This document shows positions 48,887-58,594 of a DNA stretch of 64,000 bases, in pieces (position 1 is the stretch's first letter; the number at the start of each line of letters is the position of its first letter). A model generated the notes under the pieces. That model did no database searches and was not told the origin of the DNA. It saw only the letters and a program-made list of their open reading frames with translations. The translations under genes and the position numbers were made by a program. The DNA is from an uncultured beta proteobacterium (lineage in GTDB: Bacteria > Pseudomonadota > Gammaproteobacteria > Burkholderiales > SG8-41): positions 1 through 64,000 of the forward strand of contig CAITMU010000087.1 of assembly GCA_903893565.1 (NCBI GenBank). Reading direction: 5' to 3'.

Positions 48887-50140
48887 TTATTCTTTAGTGA
48901 GTACGGCGCCAAAAAATCCATCTGTCGAGTGCTGATGGGGGTTAAGTTTTAAATAGGGCCCGGTGTGTAGATTGATTTTTTGCTGGGCCAAAAGACTATC
49001 ACAGTCCACTAATTTGAATTTTGGATTGGATTGTAAAAAGGACTCAACAACCGACTCACTTTCCTCATGAAGCAAACTACAGGTGGCATACACTAATCGG
49101 CCTCCGGGTTTGATTAAGGGGCCAGCCGCTTTTAGGATGGAAGTTTGTTTGGCCACGAGTTCAGCAACGCTTTCGGGGGACTGGCGCCATTTGAGATCAG
49201 GATTGCGTCGAAGTGTGCCCAACCCACTGCATGGGGCATCGATCAGCACTCGGTCGGCCTTGCCAGCCAAACGCTTGATGCGGATGTCGGTTTCACGCGC
49301 AATCACCTGAGGGCGTAGGTTCGACAACCCGGAGCGCGCCAGACGAGGCTGTAGTTTTTTGATCCTAGCAGCAGACGTATCAAATGCGTAGAGACGGCCC
49401 CGATTGTGCATCATGGCCCCCAGCATCAGACTTTTGCCACCAGCACCGGCACAAAAATCGATAATCATTTCATGGCGAGTAGGGGCCATTAAACAGCATA
49501 TGAGTTGACTGCCTTCATCTTGAACCTCAATCGTGCCATCGATGAACAAGGGGTGTCGGTTTAAGGCAGGCCGTCCCACCAATCGCAGTCCGTACGGAGA
49601 AAAGGGGGTTAATGTGCAAACGATGCCACTGTCTTGCAGGATTTGGGCCACTTGCTCGCGTTTTGCTTTGAGTGTGTTGACTCGTAAGTCAAGACTTGCG
49701 GGGTTGGACAGTGCGTTCCCGAGTTGAAGAATCGCGGGTTCTTCCATTTGAGCGCGGAGTTTATCAACCACCCAATCGGGTAACTCTGCCGAAACAGCCA
49801 AGGGCAGCGAATCAATAGGGATCGCTTTCATATCGGCGACTATCTGCTCATCCCCACGGCGCAGAGCAGGAGTTAATTCTCTGGCATTTAAACCGAGAAG
49901 GCGTGACATCCAAGCGAGTAGGAGCGAACGGGCCGCTCCATTTTGAGTAATATGATCAAGGATCCTTTTTTTACGCAAAACAGCAAAAACCGCTTCAGCC
50001 ACAAAGGCGCGATCGAGTTGACCTAACTGAGGGTGTTCACGGAAATATCTGCTGACGATCGCATCGGCTGGGTAATCAAATCGTAGCACTGCGGTTAAAA
50101 CGAGAACGGCCGTTTCAAACTGGTTGGACGAGAATTTCAA
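48887..50140 (-). CDS. rsmB: 16S rRNA (cytosine-5-)-methyltransferase, RsmB family
   Basis: This SAM-dependent enzyme methylates C967 of 16S rRNA in E. coli. The 417-residue protein has a NusB-like N-terminal RNA-binding region, the SAM motif DFCAGAGGKSLMLGAM, and two catalytic-site cysteines in DAPCSGLG and TCSLLHEE. It could be a relative of different site specificity. It sits in the conserved rsmB-DUF3108-purN-purM order. Confidence 0.85.
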   Translation of the reverse strand: MKFSSNQFETAVLVLTAVLRFDYPADAIVSRYFREHPQLGQLDRAFVAEAVFAVLRKKRILDHITQNGAARSLLLAWMSRLLGLNARELTPALRRGDEQIVADMKAIPIDSLPLAVSAELPDWVVDKLRAQMEEPAILQLGNALSNPASLDLRVNTLKAKREQVAQILQDSGIVCTLTPFSPYGLRLVGRPALNRHPLFIDGTIEVQDEGSQLICCLMAPTRHEMIIDFCAGAGGKSLMLGAMMHNRGRLYAFDTSAARIKKLQPRLARSGLSNLRPQVIARETDIRIKRLAGKADRVLIDAPCSGLGTLRRNPDLKWRQSPESVAELVAKQTSILKAAGPLIKPGGRLVYATCSLLHEESESVVESFLQSNPKFKLVDCDSLLAQQKINLHTGPYLKLNPHQHSTDGFFGAVLTKE

Positions 50141-50234
50141 GGTAAGGCCTTAGGCGCAATATCTATAGCGCAAGAAAAAAAGTTTATTAAAACAATCGGG
50201 ATGTTGATGCAAAAGGTCTTGTGTAAAAGTGGTT

Positions 50235-51392
50235 TTATTGTAAGGCTTTGCTGTCAACGTCAATAGCGGTGACCATTTGTTCTCCGGAGGGGGTCCCGTC
50301 CCGGCCAACGAATCGGACGCGTACCGGAAGGTAATGATAGTCTGTCGCTAGCCAGATTTCGATACTTTCCTTTCCGGTGCGGCGTATTTGTTTCACAGGA
50401 ATGGTTTTAAGTGATCCTAAAGGGGTTTCCAATATTTCTTCATTAAGCACCTCCAATTCATACTGTTCGAGTTGATAGCCGTTCGTAATAGGCAATTGTA
50501 GACGCCCTGTTGCAGGTGGAGCTAGACTGAATTGGTAAATAAAACTGATTAAATCCTGACTGCCAGGTTCCAATTGAGTGGATGTTTCGTTGCGATTGGA
50601 CTCTAAAATCAGCTTATGGGTATCCCATTTAAAGTGAGCACTTGCTTGCTCAATTTTACCGCTCCGCTCCCGGCTTGAGTAAAAATGTTCGGGTCGAAGG
50701 CCCCGTTGCGTAATTTCACCGCTACTCTTGAAAATGCGTTTTTCTGCATGAAATAGCTGAACCAAGCCTTGGGTTTGGGTAAAGCTGTCCAATTGATAGC
50801 GATGGCCCTGAGTTTGCCAGCTTTGTTGGGTGCTCGCTACTTGAAATTTTTGCGCACCAAGATAGAGCGCAAAAGTGATTCGACCGTTAGCTGGGAGTGG
50901 CTTTAGTGGGGTAGTTGAGGGGTTTTCGGTTGCTATACGGGGACCTGGCAAGGATAAGTCTGGGTTTTGGGGTTTGTCAGTACTGGTCGGGTTGAGGGGG
51001 TCGGCTAAAGTCTTCGACTCAGGGGATCGGGAGGTTTCAGCATTGACAGGGGGAGTCAGAGCCGGTTGAAGATTCGTCGGTGGTAGGGTTTGAGCGTCAG
51101 GTTTATCGACCGCGGTGCTCGCCGCCGTTGTAGGGGCTGTCGTGAGGGCTACGATGGGTTGGTTTAGTAGGGTCGAAGAGGCAGGGGGGAGGGGGCGGGT
51201 AATCGGTTGGGGGTGGGATGTTAGTCCACGATTTTCGGAAGGTTTGAGCGGTTGTAAGGTGATTTTAAGGGATTCAGGCTCTTGAGTTTCTGAAGAGCGC
51301 ATCAAGCCGATCCAAGATTGATTGAGCCCGACCATATGAACGAGTAAGGACAGGCAAAAAGGGATGACCAATAAACGCCAGGAGGGATTCAT
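50235..51392 (-). CDS. DUF3108 domain protein
   Basis: The protein has 385 residues from the ATG at 51392; a TTG five codons earlier is possible. One N-terminal transmembrane segment (about 5-28) is followed by a Pro/Thr/Ser/Ala-rich linker to about residue 160. The C-terminal DUF3108 domain includes PANGRITFALYLGAQKF, FYSSRERSG and PVRVRFVGRDGTPSGEQM. It is probably an anchored periplasmic protein of unknown function. The linker resembles those of TonB- or TolA-like envelope-spanning proteins in composition only. Confidence 0.8.
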   Translation of the reverse strand: MNPSWRLLVIPFCLSLLVHMVGLNQSWIGLMRSSETQEPESLKITLQPLKPSENRGLTSHPQPITRPLPPASSTLLNQPIVALTTAPTTAASTAVDKPDAQTLPPTNLQPALTPPVNAETSRSPESKTLADPLNPTSTDKPQNPDLSLPGPRIATENPSTTPLKPLPANGRITFALYLGAQKFQVASTQQSWQTQGHRYQLDSFTQTQGLVQLFHAEKRIFKSSGEITQRGLRPEHFYSSRERSGKIEQASAHFKWDTHKLILESNRNETSTQLEPGSQDLISFIYQFSLAPPATGRLQLPITNGYQLEQYELEVLNEEILETPLGSLKTIPVKQIRRTGKESIEIWLATDYHYLPVRVRFVGRDGTPSGEQMVTAIDVDSKALQ

Positions 51393-51452
51393 CTTTTTAA
51401 AAGCCAAGCTTAGCTTAACAACGTGAATGTCTAGGCCCCTTTTTCTGCCGAG

Positions 51453-52118
51453 TTAAGTTTGCCGATTGAGCCAAGGCCACACTAACGTCGGATCAAATTC
51501 GGAAGCCATTGAGGGATCGTGGTTCGTGTGTAGAGCCACAGTGCTCCCGTTGCGAAGCGTTAATTTCCCCTCGCACAATAAGCGTACTACAAGGGGGAAT
51601 ATGCGGTGCTCTTGTTCCAGTACACGCGAAGCTAAGCTTTGTGCAGTGTCTGCTTCCATCACCGGCACCGAGGCCTGGACGATAATGGGCCCGCCATCAA
51701 CTTGTGCGTTGACAAAGTGAACGGTACAGCCATGGAGAGTAGCCCCAGACTGGAGGGCCTTGTCATGGGTATGTAAGCCGGGGAAAGCCGGTAACAAAGA
51801 AGGATGAATGTTGATCAATTTTCCTTCGTAGTGTGAGACGAAATTAGCACTTAAGACTCGCATAAATCCAGCGAGCACTACGAGGTCGGGTTGAAAGGGG
51901 TCAATAGCTTGGGTCAGTGCTTGATCAAAGGCGGTGCGGCTTTGATAATCTTTATGCGATACGACGCGGGTCGGTATACCGGCGGCCTTGGCAATATGGA
52001 GTCCCTCAGCCAGTGCTTCATTACTAATCACAGCGGCTATTTTTGCAGGTAATTGGGCGTTGATCAAAGCCTGCATATTAGAGCCGCGTCCAGAAATGAG
52101 AATAACGATACGTTTCAT
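51453..52118 (-). CDS. purN: Phosphoribosylglycinamide formyltransferase
   Basis: PurN transfers a formyl group from 10-formyl-THF to GAR in purine synthesis. The 221-residue protein has MKRIVILISGRGSNMQALI at the start, the active-site NIHPSLLPAFPG (Asn, His), HGCTVHFV and VDGGPII (Asp). purM lies 29 bp upstream in the same direction. Confidence 0.96.
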   Translation of the reverse strand: MKRIVILISGRGSNMQALINAQLPAKIAAVISNEALAEGLHIAKAAGIPTRVVSHKDYQSRTAFDQALTQAIDPFQPDLVVLAGFMRVLSANFVSHYEGKLINIHPSLLPAFPGLHTHDKALQSGATLHGCTVHFVNAQVDGGPIIVQASVPVMEADTAQSLASRVLEQEHRIFPLVVRLLCEGKLTLRNGSTVALHTNHDPSMASEFDPTLVWPWLNRQT

Positions 52119-52147
52119 TGGGTGAGGAGCGCGCAGTGAGGGGCTAA

Positions 52148-53236
52148 TTATTCTATTAAGGTTTGAGCGCCACCGGGGCGGCGACGGATGATTTCACCGA
52201 TACGCCAGACTTTTTCGCCAGCCCGGGTGAGAAAGTTTTGAGCGCGTTGTGCCTCTTCGGGGGCGAGCACAATGATCAGGCCGATGCCACAGTTAAAGAC
52301 GCGAAACATTTCCTGATCGGCTATAGCCCCTTGTGACTGTAACCAGTCAAATAAAGCGGGCCTAGGCCAGCGTGAGGCGTCGATTTTGGCGGCCAAGCCC
52401 TTGGAAAGCACCCTAGGGACATTCTCTAATAGCCCCCCACCGGTAATATGGGCAATGCCTTTGAGCGGTATTTTTTTATGCAGTGCCAACACCGGTTTAA
52501 CGTAAATACGGGTGGGCTCCATGATCAGATTTTTGAGCGTTTGACCGTTTAAGCGGGTCGATAAATTGATCTGTCGTGTAGAGATAATTTTTCGAATGAG
52601 GGAGTAGCCGTTGGAGTGAGCCCCACTACTTGCTAGCCCTAAAATAACGTCGCCGGGACGAATATGTTGGCCATTAATAATTTTCGATTGCTCGACCACC
52701 CCGACCGCAAATCCGGCTAAATCATATTCCCCTTGAGGATACATGCCAGGCATTTCGGCTGTCTCCCCCCCAATGAGCGCGCAACCCGCTTGTTCGCAGC
52801 CCAGTGCGATCCCTTTAACGACTTCGGTGGCATTTTTGACATTTAATTGACCGCAGGCATAGTAGTCGAGAAAAAATAGCGGTTCGGCGCCGAGGGTCAA
52901 AATGTCGTTGACACTCATAGCAACTAGATCAATGCCCACGGTATCATGGCGTTTTAATTCAAAGGCCAGTTTTAATTTCGTGCCCACTCCGTCTGTACCG
53001 GACACGAGTACAGGGGATTTGTATTTTTTGGGGATTTTAAACAACGCCCCAAATCCGCCGATACCGGCTAGCACGCCAGGACGAAGGGTACGGCGGGCTA
53101 AGGGTTTGATGTTTTCGACCAGATTGTCTCCAGCATCAATATTGACGCCAGCATCACGGTAGGTGAGGGATTGAGAGGGTTTGGATTTTTTCAAGTTGAG
53201 TTGTCCCGTGCTTCCGGATAAAGTGAGCGCCGACAT
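52148..53236 (-). CDS. purM: Phosphoribosylformylglycinamidine cyclo-ligase (AIR synthase)
   Basis: PurM closes the imidazole ring of AIR with ATP. The 362-residue protein has [30 protein letters not shown], the glycine-rich [14 protein letters not shown] and a C-terminal ATP-binding domain. The N terminus is about 20 residues longer than the shortest family members. It shares an operon with purN. Confidence 0.96.
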   Translation of the reverse strand: MSALTLSGSTGQLNLKKSKPSQSLTYRDAGVNIDAGDNLVENIKPLARRTLRPGVLAGIGGFGALFKIPKKYKSPVLVSGTDGVGTKLKLAFELKRHDTVGIDLVAMSVNDILTLGAEPLFFLDYYACGQLNVKNATEVVKGIALGCEQAGCALIGGETAEMPGMYPQGEYDLAGFAVGVVEQSKIINGQHIRPGDVILGLASSGAHSNGYSLIRKIISTRQINLSTRLNGQTLKNLIMEPTRIYVKPVLALHKKIPLKGIAHITGGGLLENVPRVLSKGLAAKIDASRWPRPALFDWLQSQGAIADQEMFRVFNCGIGLIIVLAPEEAQRAQNFLTRAGEKVWRIGEIIRRRPGGAQTLIE

Positions 53237-53620
53237 CTTCCCAAGAGGATGCGGGTAATTAATAACGATGGATGCATGATTTTAGCGCAAATGCAAAATC
53301 CCGGCGCTGGCAATTCTAAATGGCCCCACGGCTTAGCTTAATGGGGGTGGCTATACGGGCTATTTTAATCTACAGTCTGGTGGTGAAATGATGGGGTTGC
53401 TTTTGTGATATGTTTTTCTCTGTTCAATGAACGATGGCTCGGCAAAACGATCCGTTTTTCCAAAAGTGCTTGTGTAGGGCTGCAGGGCCCACTGATGGGG
53501 GGCACGTCGAAGCTTGTGTCGCGCCCTAATATCGGGGGTCGCTGTTTTAACCAAGGGGTGGCGCCCGCTTTAATTTTTTTCCAGTGATTTTTTATGGATA
53601 CAACCCTGGGCACTACATCG
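53237..53620. other. Intergenic region between purM and hda
   Basis: About 360-380 bp lie between divergent genes. Short frames on both strands are present, but none shows a known motif, a membrane pattern or a ribosome-binding site. In many Burkholderiales an AI-2E-type permease gene stands here; I see no trace of it. Confidence 0.4.
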
Positions 53621-54277
53621 ATGAGGCAATTGGCACTAGATTTGGTGGATGCTCCTGTGGCGAGCTTTGAGAATTTTGTGGTGGGTCGTAACGCAGAAGC
53701 GCTCACCTACCTCAAAGACGTTTTGAAAACACAGACTGAGCGATTTATTTACCTCTGGGGGGAGCCCGGAAGTGGTCGAACGCACCTTTTGCAATCGGTA
53801 GCGGCAGCTCATGAAAGTGCTAGTTATGTGCACTGTGAGCCTGATAGCGTTTTCTCCGACTCGGCACTTTTGTTACTAGTCGATGAGGTGGATCGACTGG
53901 GGGCGCAGGCACAGCATTCTTTATTTATTCAATATAATCGTCTACGAGAAACTGGGGGCTGTTTGATTGCTTCGGGGCCTGTTCCACCCGTACAATTAGC
54001 ACTCAGAGCCGACGTGCTAACACGACTGGCCTGGGGCTTGGTGTTCCAGATTCATGCCCTCAATGACGAAGAAAAAGCAAAGGCCCTTGAGCAGCAGGCA
54101 TGGGCCCGGGGATGGAAATTGTCCTCCGAGGCCATCGCCTACTTGTTAACCCATGTTGCTCGTGACATGGGGGCGTTGTATGGCGTGGTTCAAGCCCTTG
54201 ATCGATATTCATTGGAAACCAAACGAGCGGTGACCATTCCTTTAATTAGGCAATGGCTACTGAACAATCCATCCTGA
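53621..54277 (+). CDS. hda: DnaA regulatory inactivator Hda
   Basis: Hda is a DnaA-like AAA+ protein that promotes ATP hydrolysis by DnaA with the sliding clamp. The ATG at 53621 starts MRQLALDL, matching the clamp-binding N terminus of the family (consensus near QLxLDL). The ATG at 53594 would add nine residues, and neither has a clear ribosome-binding site. The P-loop region GEPGSGRTHLLQ and sensor segment SDSALLLLVDEVDRLG fit. It has 218 residues. Confidence 0.9.
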   Translation: MRQLALDLVDAPVASFENFVVGRNAEALTYLKDVLKTQTERFIYLWGEPGSGRTHLLQSVAAAHESASYVHCEPDSVFSDSALLLLVDEVDRLGAQAQHSLFIQYNRLRETGGCLIASGPVPPVQLALRADVLTRLAWGLVFQIHALNDEEKAKALEQQAWARGWKLSSEAIAYLLTHVARDMGALYGVVQALDRYSLETKRAVTIPLIRQWLLNNPS

Positions 54278-54293
54278 CATTGACTTCATAGAC

Positions 54294-54953
54294 ATGCAAA
54301 ACCTAGCCCTTTTTGATTTGGATAATACGTTATTAGCCGGTGACTCGGATTTTGAGTGGAGTCAATTTTTAATTGAGCAAGGGGTGTTGGAACGTGAATC
54401 CTACGAATCGCGTAACCAGGCTTTTTTTGATCAATACAAGGCCGGAACGTTGGACATAAAAGAGTTTTTACATTTTCAATTAAAACCTTTGTCCTGTTAT
54501 AAACGAGAGCAGTTGGACCTTTGGCATGCTAAGTTTATGCAGCAGAAAATTATGCCGATGTTGCGTGATTCGGCTAGGGCCTTAGTGGCGCAACACGAGG
54601 CGGATGTAAAGGCCGTGGTGACGGCGACCAATTCTTTCGTCACCGCTCCGATTGCGCGTTGTTTTGGTATTGAGCACTTGATTGCCACTGAGCCTGAGCA
54701 ACGAAATGGCGCCTTTACTGGTGAAGTCTCGGGGTTGCCGTGTTTTCGGGAAGGTAAGCCGCAACGGGTGCGCGATTGGCTCGCCTTACGTGGTCAGAGC
54801 CTGCAGTCCTTTGATAAGGTGTGGTTTTATAGTGATTCGCATAACGATTTGCCTTTGCTCGAGTGCGTGAGTCATCCCGTCGTTGTGGACCCCGACGAGA
54901 CGTTGCGTTCAAAAGCGCTTTCTCGTGGTTGGCCCATCATTTCATTATCATGA
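54294..54953 (+). CDS. HAD-IB family phosphatase (SerB-like)
   Basis: This haloacid-dehalogenase hydrolase has 219 residues. The nucleophile motif is DLDNTLL (near residue 8), motif II is TATNSF and the Mg-binding motif is YSDSHNDLPLL. The cap domain is of the helical type. Relatives act on phosphoserine or phospholipid head groups; the substrate is open. It follows hda by 16 bp, a conserved pair in Burkholderiales. Confidence 0.87.
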   Translation: MQNLALFDLDNTLLAGDSDFEWSQFLIEQGVLERESYESRNQAFFDQYKAGTLDIKEFLHFQLKPLSCYKREQLDLWHAKFMQQKIMPMLRDSARALVAQHEADVKAVVTATNSFVTAPIARCFGIEHLIATEPEQRNGAFTGEVSGLPCFREGKPQRVRDWLALRGQSLQSFDKVWFYSDSHNDLPLLECVSHPVVVDPDETLRSKALSRGWPIISLS

Positions 54954-54963
54954 GCCATTGGTA

Positions 54964-55935
54964 ATGCGCCCTCCCATTTTATTGGTTTTAAGCGCCGGAC
55001 TTGTTTTGATAAGCGTTATTTTAGGGCTTAGTTTGGGCTCCGCTTCCTTGGGGGGAATAGAAGTGTTTTCTGCACTGTTGGGGCAGACGAAGGGGTTGGC
55101 TTTTGAAATCATCTGGAAACTTCGTGCGCCTAGGGTGATCTCAGCCTTTGCGTGTGGCGGTTTGCTCGCTTTGTCGGGAGCCTTGCTTCAGGCCTTGTTA
55201 AGAAACGCTTTGGCAGACTCCTATATTTTAGGTGTCTCTGGCGGGGCTGCCTTGGGGTCATTGCTGGCCATTTTTTTCGGCTTGGGTGGAATTTTAATGC
55301 ATCTTACTTCTTTACTGGGGGCGCTAGGGGCCATTGCAATGGTGTTTTTGATCAGCTTTCGCCAAGCAGGATGGAATATGGACCGATTGATACTTTGTGG
55401 CGTGGTACTGTCGTCTGGATTAAGCGCATTGTGTAGTTTAATTTTAGTGTTGGCCCCAGGCATTCAGGTGAAGGGGATGTTGTTTTGGTTGATGGGCGAT
55501 TTAAGCTATGCCGATCAACCGGGTTTGGCTTTTGTGGTGTTGTTATTCGTTTTTGGATTATCCATGAGCCTATCGTCCCCATTGGACTTGATGGGGTTAG
55601 GGGAAGCGAAAGCGCGTTCTTTAGGGGTGAGGTGGCGTGGTGCGCAGATAGGGTTATTTTTGGCCGCCGCTTTTGCAACGGTTGCCGCGGTCATTCTGGG
55701 GGGGGCGATTGGATTTGTCGGTTTGATGGTGCCGCACGCCATTCGATTGATGGGAGTGAGGCATCACCGATTTTTGTTGCCGGTAGCGGTGCTCATCGGA
55801 GGCAGTTTTTTAGTGATCGCCGACACGGGAGCCCGCACTGTGTGGGCGCCTCAACAATTGCCCGTGGGTGTTTTTACCGCATTGATGGGCGTGCCTTTTA
55901 TGCTGTGGCTTCTCATGCGCTCGAAGAGAGCTTGA
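54964..55935 (+). CDS. FecCD/BtuC-family ABC transporter permease
   Basis: This inner-membrane permease has 323 residues and about ten helices from the ATG at 54964. The family patterns RAPRVISAFACGGLLALSGALLQ and GAIGFVGLMVPHAIRLMGV are clear. Members import vitamin B12, haem or siderophores. The stop overlaps the ATPase start (TGATG). No periplasmic binding protein, TonB receptor or B12 riboswitch is near. It contains a G8 run at 55698-55705. Confidence 0.87.
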   Translation: MRPPILLVLSAGLVLISVILGLSLGSASLGGIEVFSALLGQTKGLAFEIIWKLRAPRVISAFACGGLLALSGALLQALLRNALADSYILGVSGGAALGSLLAIFFGLGGILMHLTSLLGALGAIAMVFLISFRQAGWNMDRLILCGVVLSSGLSALCSLILVLAPGIQVKGMLFWLMGDLSYADQPGLAFVVLLFVFGLSMSLSSPLDLMGLGEAKARSLGVRWRGAQIGLFLAAAFATVAAVILGGAIGFVGLMVPHAIRLMGVRHHRFLLPVAVLIGGSFLVIADTGARTVWAPQQLPVGVFTALMGVPFMLWLLMRSKRA

Positions 55936-56723
55936 TGCGATTACATTGTGAGGGGGCTCTTTATTCGCCTGACGCACGTCTTCTTTGCCGGCAGTTACGC
56001 TTGCAAGTCGAGGCCGGGCAAGTATGGGCTTTAATGGGGCCCAACGGGAGCGGAAAGAGCACTTTATTGTATGCGCTGGCTGGACTGGGCGCAGATTCAC
56101 CGGCTTTGAAGGTGAATTTCCAAGGGGAAGCGGTAGCCTCGATGGAGCCTAAAAAGCGGGCTAGTCTTATTGGCATTTTGTTGCAGCAGGAGGAGGCTAT
56201 ATTTTGGGGAAGCGTGGCCGAGTATGTAATGATGGGAGCGTATGCACAAGCCTCTTGGCAATGGAATCGTCCCTGGGGATGGTGGCGGGCCGATGAATCG
56301 CGGCTCCAAGCGGCGATGGCCAGTATGGAGCTACTCAACGATGCGAAGCGTTCCTATGATTCATTGTCCGGTGGACAAAGACAGCGGGTGCGCATGGCGC
56401 AACTCATCATGCAGCAACCCAGCTTGATGCTCCTCGATGAGCCGTTACAGCATTTAGATATTCATCATCAGCGTCAGTTATTGGAGTTTGTGACGAAAAG
56501 GGTGAGCCAGCACCCGAAAGACCATGCAGTGGTTATGGTGTTACATGACCTTATTTGGCCGACCCGAGTGTGTACGCATGCTTTGTTGCTGGATGGACTG
56601 GGGGGGGCTTATGCAGGACTTGCCAGCGACGTATTGACCCAACCGAGGCTCGAGCGCTTATTTGACTGTTCCCTTCAACCGGTGAGCGAGAAATTCAAAG
56701 CAGGCTACGTGCCCGCGATATAA
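55935..56723 (+). CDS. FecE/BtuD-type ABC transporter ATPase
   Basis: This ATPase of 262 residues starts at the ATG overlapping the permease stop. Walker A GPNGSGKST, the Q-loop, signature LSGGQRQR, Walker B LMLLDEPLQHLD and the H-loop (VLHDL) are all present. It powers the adjacent BtuC-like permease. The ligand is B12, haem or a siderophore; it cannot be narrowed here. A G8 run lies at 56600-56607. Confidence 0.87.
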   Translation: MRLHCEGALYSPDARLLCRQLRLQVEAGQVWALMGPNGSGKSTLLYALAGLGADSPALKVNFQGEAVASMEPKKRASLIGILLQQEEAIFWGSVAEYVMMGAYAQASWQWNRPWGWWRADESRLQAAMASMELLNDAKRSYDSLSGGQRQRVRMAQLIMQQPSLMLLDEPLQHLDIHHQRQLLEFVTKRVSQHPKDHAVVMVLHDLIWPTRVCTHALLLDGLGGAYAGLASDVLTQPRLERLFDCSLQPVSEKFKAGYVPAI

Positions 56724-56732
56724 TCAGATCCC

Positions 56733-58103
56733 ATGATAAAAAAATTGATTGGCCGGGTATTGTCCGGCAAGCTCTTTAATCCCCGATCCCAAAGCGGTGC
56801 GATTACGTTGGAATTTAAATCCCACTCGGTGTCGCGCGAGCAGATCAGTGCGTGTGCCTTACAGGTCACAGACACGTTGCAGTCTAAGGGTTTTAGTGCC
56901 TATGTGGTCGGCGGGGCGGTGAGGGACTTGCTTTTAAAGCGTACGCCAAAGGACTACGATGTGGCCACCAATGCGACCCCGGAGCAGGTGCATGGGCTTT
57001 TTCGTCGTTCGCGTATTATCGGTCGGCGATTTCAAATTGTTCATGTGATGAGTGGCCGGGAGACGGTAGAAGTGTCAACTTTTCGAGCCGCACATGATGC
57101 GCCTGGATCGGAGTCCGGTGTTGACAAAGCCAGAACTGACGAACATGGCCGAATTTTGCGTGACAATGTGTTTGGCAATCAGCAGCAGGATGCGACCCGA
57201 CGTGATTTGACGATTAACGCCCTTTTTTACGATCCAAGCACACTGCAATTGCATGATTTTCATGGCGGGGTTGAGGATCTAAAGGCTCAACGTTTACGCT
57301 TAATCGGAGACCCTTCGCAGCGATACCGCGAAGACCCTGTACGCATGCTCAGAGTAGTGCGTTTTGCGGCTGCCTTGAATTTTCAGATTGATCCTGCGAC
57401 CCGAAAACCCATTCGTGAGCTATCGGGTTTGCTTTCGAACGTGCCGGCAGCCCGTTTGTTTGATGAAATGTTGAAAATGTTGCTCTCCGGACATGCTGTG
57501 CAAACGGTTAAACGCTTGCGTGAGGAGGGGTTGCATGGAGGGCTCTTGCCACTGTTGGATGTTATTTTAGAGCAACCCTTGGGCGAAAAATTTGTCATGA
57601 TGGCATTGGAGAATACGGATGAGAGAATCCGCGCCAATAAAGGGGTGTCCCCAGGCTTTTTATTTTCCACCTTACTGTGGCATGAAGTGCTTAAGGCTTG
57701 GCGCCGCATTCAAGCCCAAGGCCTTTCCAATATACCGGCTTTGTATCAGGCGATGGAAGAAGTCTTGCAAAAGCAAAGTGATCAATTGGCTATTCCGCGC
57801 CGCTTGATTGGTGATATGAAAGAGCTCTGGGCGTTACAGCCACGATTTCTTCAACGTAATGGCAGGCGCCCCTTTCGTTTGCTTGAATTGCCTCGTTTTC
57901 GTGCAGGATATGACTTTATGTTGTTACGCTGCCAGAGCGGTGAACTTGACATGGAGTTGGCAGATTGGTGGACTCAGTTTCAAGAGGTGGAGGCTTCTGA
58001 ACGGGAAGAAATGCTGTTGCCCGATGCGATCCCGAAAAAACGCCGTCGCCGCAAACGCTCAACGGGTGCGGTCCAGACCGTGGAGGCAGCGGAGAAGGTA
58101 TGA
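56733..58103 (+). CDS. pcnB: Poly(A) polymerase I
   Basis: PcnB adds 3' poly(A) tails that speed RNA decay. The 456-residue class II nucleotidyltransferase has GG (60-61) in YVVGGAVRDLLLK and the metal-binding DYD (74-76) of PKDYDVATNAT. The neck and body domains follow, and then a basic tail (KKRRRRKRS) typical of PcnB and absent from CCA enzymes. It starts 10 bp after the ABC ATPase gene and overlaps folK by 4 bp. Confidence 0.93.
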   Translation: MIKKLIGRVLSGKLFNPRSQSGAITLEFKSHSVSREQISACALQVTDTLQSKGFSAYVVGGAVRDLLLKRTPKDYDVATNATPEQVHGLFRRSRIIGRRFQIVHVMSGRETVEVSTFRAAHDAPGSESGVDKARTDEHGRILRDNVFGNQQQDATRRDLTINALFYDPSTLQLHDFHGGVEDLKAQRLRLIGDPSQRYREDPVRMLRVVRFAAALNFQIDPATRKPIRELSGLLSNVPAARLFDEMLKMLLSGHAVQTVKRLREEGLHGGLLPLLDVILEQPLGEKFVMMALENTDERIRANKGVSPGFLFSTLLWHEVLKAWRRIQAQGLSNIPALYQAMEEVLQKQSDQLAIPRRLIGDMKELWALQPRFLQRNGRRPFRLLELPRFRAGYDFMLLRCQSGELDMELADWWTQFQEVEASEREEMLLPDAIPKKRRRRKRSTGAVQTVEAAEKV

Positions 58104-58594
58104 GTGTCAAGGCGTATATCGGAATGGGTAGCAATTTAGACCAACCAAAGCAACAATTGACATTAGCTTGCGCGGCCTTAAGTCAATTGCCCCATACCCA
58201 GTTTATACAACGCTCTTCATTCTACAAAAGTGCCCCAGTGGGTTACTTGGATCAGCCCGATTTTATGAATGCCGTGGCAGAAATTCAGACAACACTAGAA
58301 CCCGAGATTTTACTGGAAGCCTTGTTGACGATAGAAAAAGAGCAGGGGCGTGTGAGAAAATTCTTGAATGCGCCCAGAACACTGGACTTGGATCTTTTGC
58401 TCTATGGTTTGCAGTCGATCGACGTCCCTGGTTTGGTCGTGCCGCATCCAAGAGCCCATGAGCGTGCCTTTGTGTTGGTGCCCTTGGCACAGATTGCTCC
58501 AGAGTTATTTATACCTCTGCGAGGGCCTTTACGTGAGTTGCTAACAAAGGTGGACCCTAACAGTGTGTCGGTTTTACAGGAACTGAACGGATGA
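58100..58594 (+). CDS. folK: 6-hydroxymethyl-7,8-dihydropterin pyrophosphokinase
   Basis: FolK activates the pterin for dihydropteroate synthesis. The 164-residue protein has KAYIGMGSNL, NAVAEIQT, TLDLDLLLYG (Mg-binding aspartates) and VPHPRAHERAFVLVPL. Its ATG overlaps the pcnB stop, and its stop overlaps the dck start, both as ATGA. Confidence 0.95.
   Translation: MSVKAYIGMGSNLDQPKQQLTLACAALSQLPHTQFIQRSSFYKSAPVGYLDQPDFMNAVAEIQTTLEPEILLEALLTIEKEQGRVRKFLNAPRTLDLDLLLYGLQSIDVPGLVVPHPRAHERAFVLVPLAQIAPELFIPLRGPLRELLTKVDPNSVSVLQELNG

Noticed and set aside
53365..53706. 113-codon minus-strand gene overlapping the start of hda
   Set aside because: It lies antisense over the real hda start, with no family pattern and no ribosome-binding site.
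54954..54963. Cobalamin riboswitch before the BtuC-like gene
   Set aside because: Only 10 bp separate it from the HAD gene, so there is no room for a riboswitch.
55485..55934. 150-residue N-terminal extension of the BtuD-like ATPase
   Set aside because: It is an out-of-frame reading of the permease gene; the ATG at 55935 overlaps the permease stop and gives the normal ATPase start.
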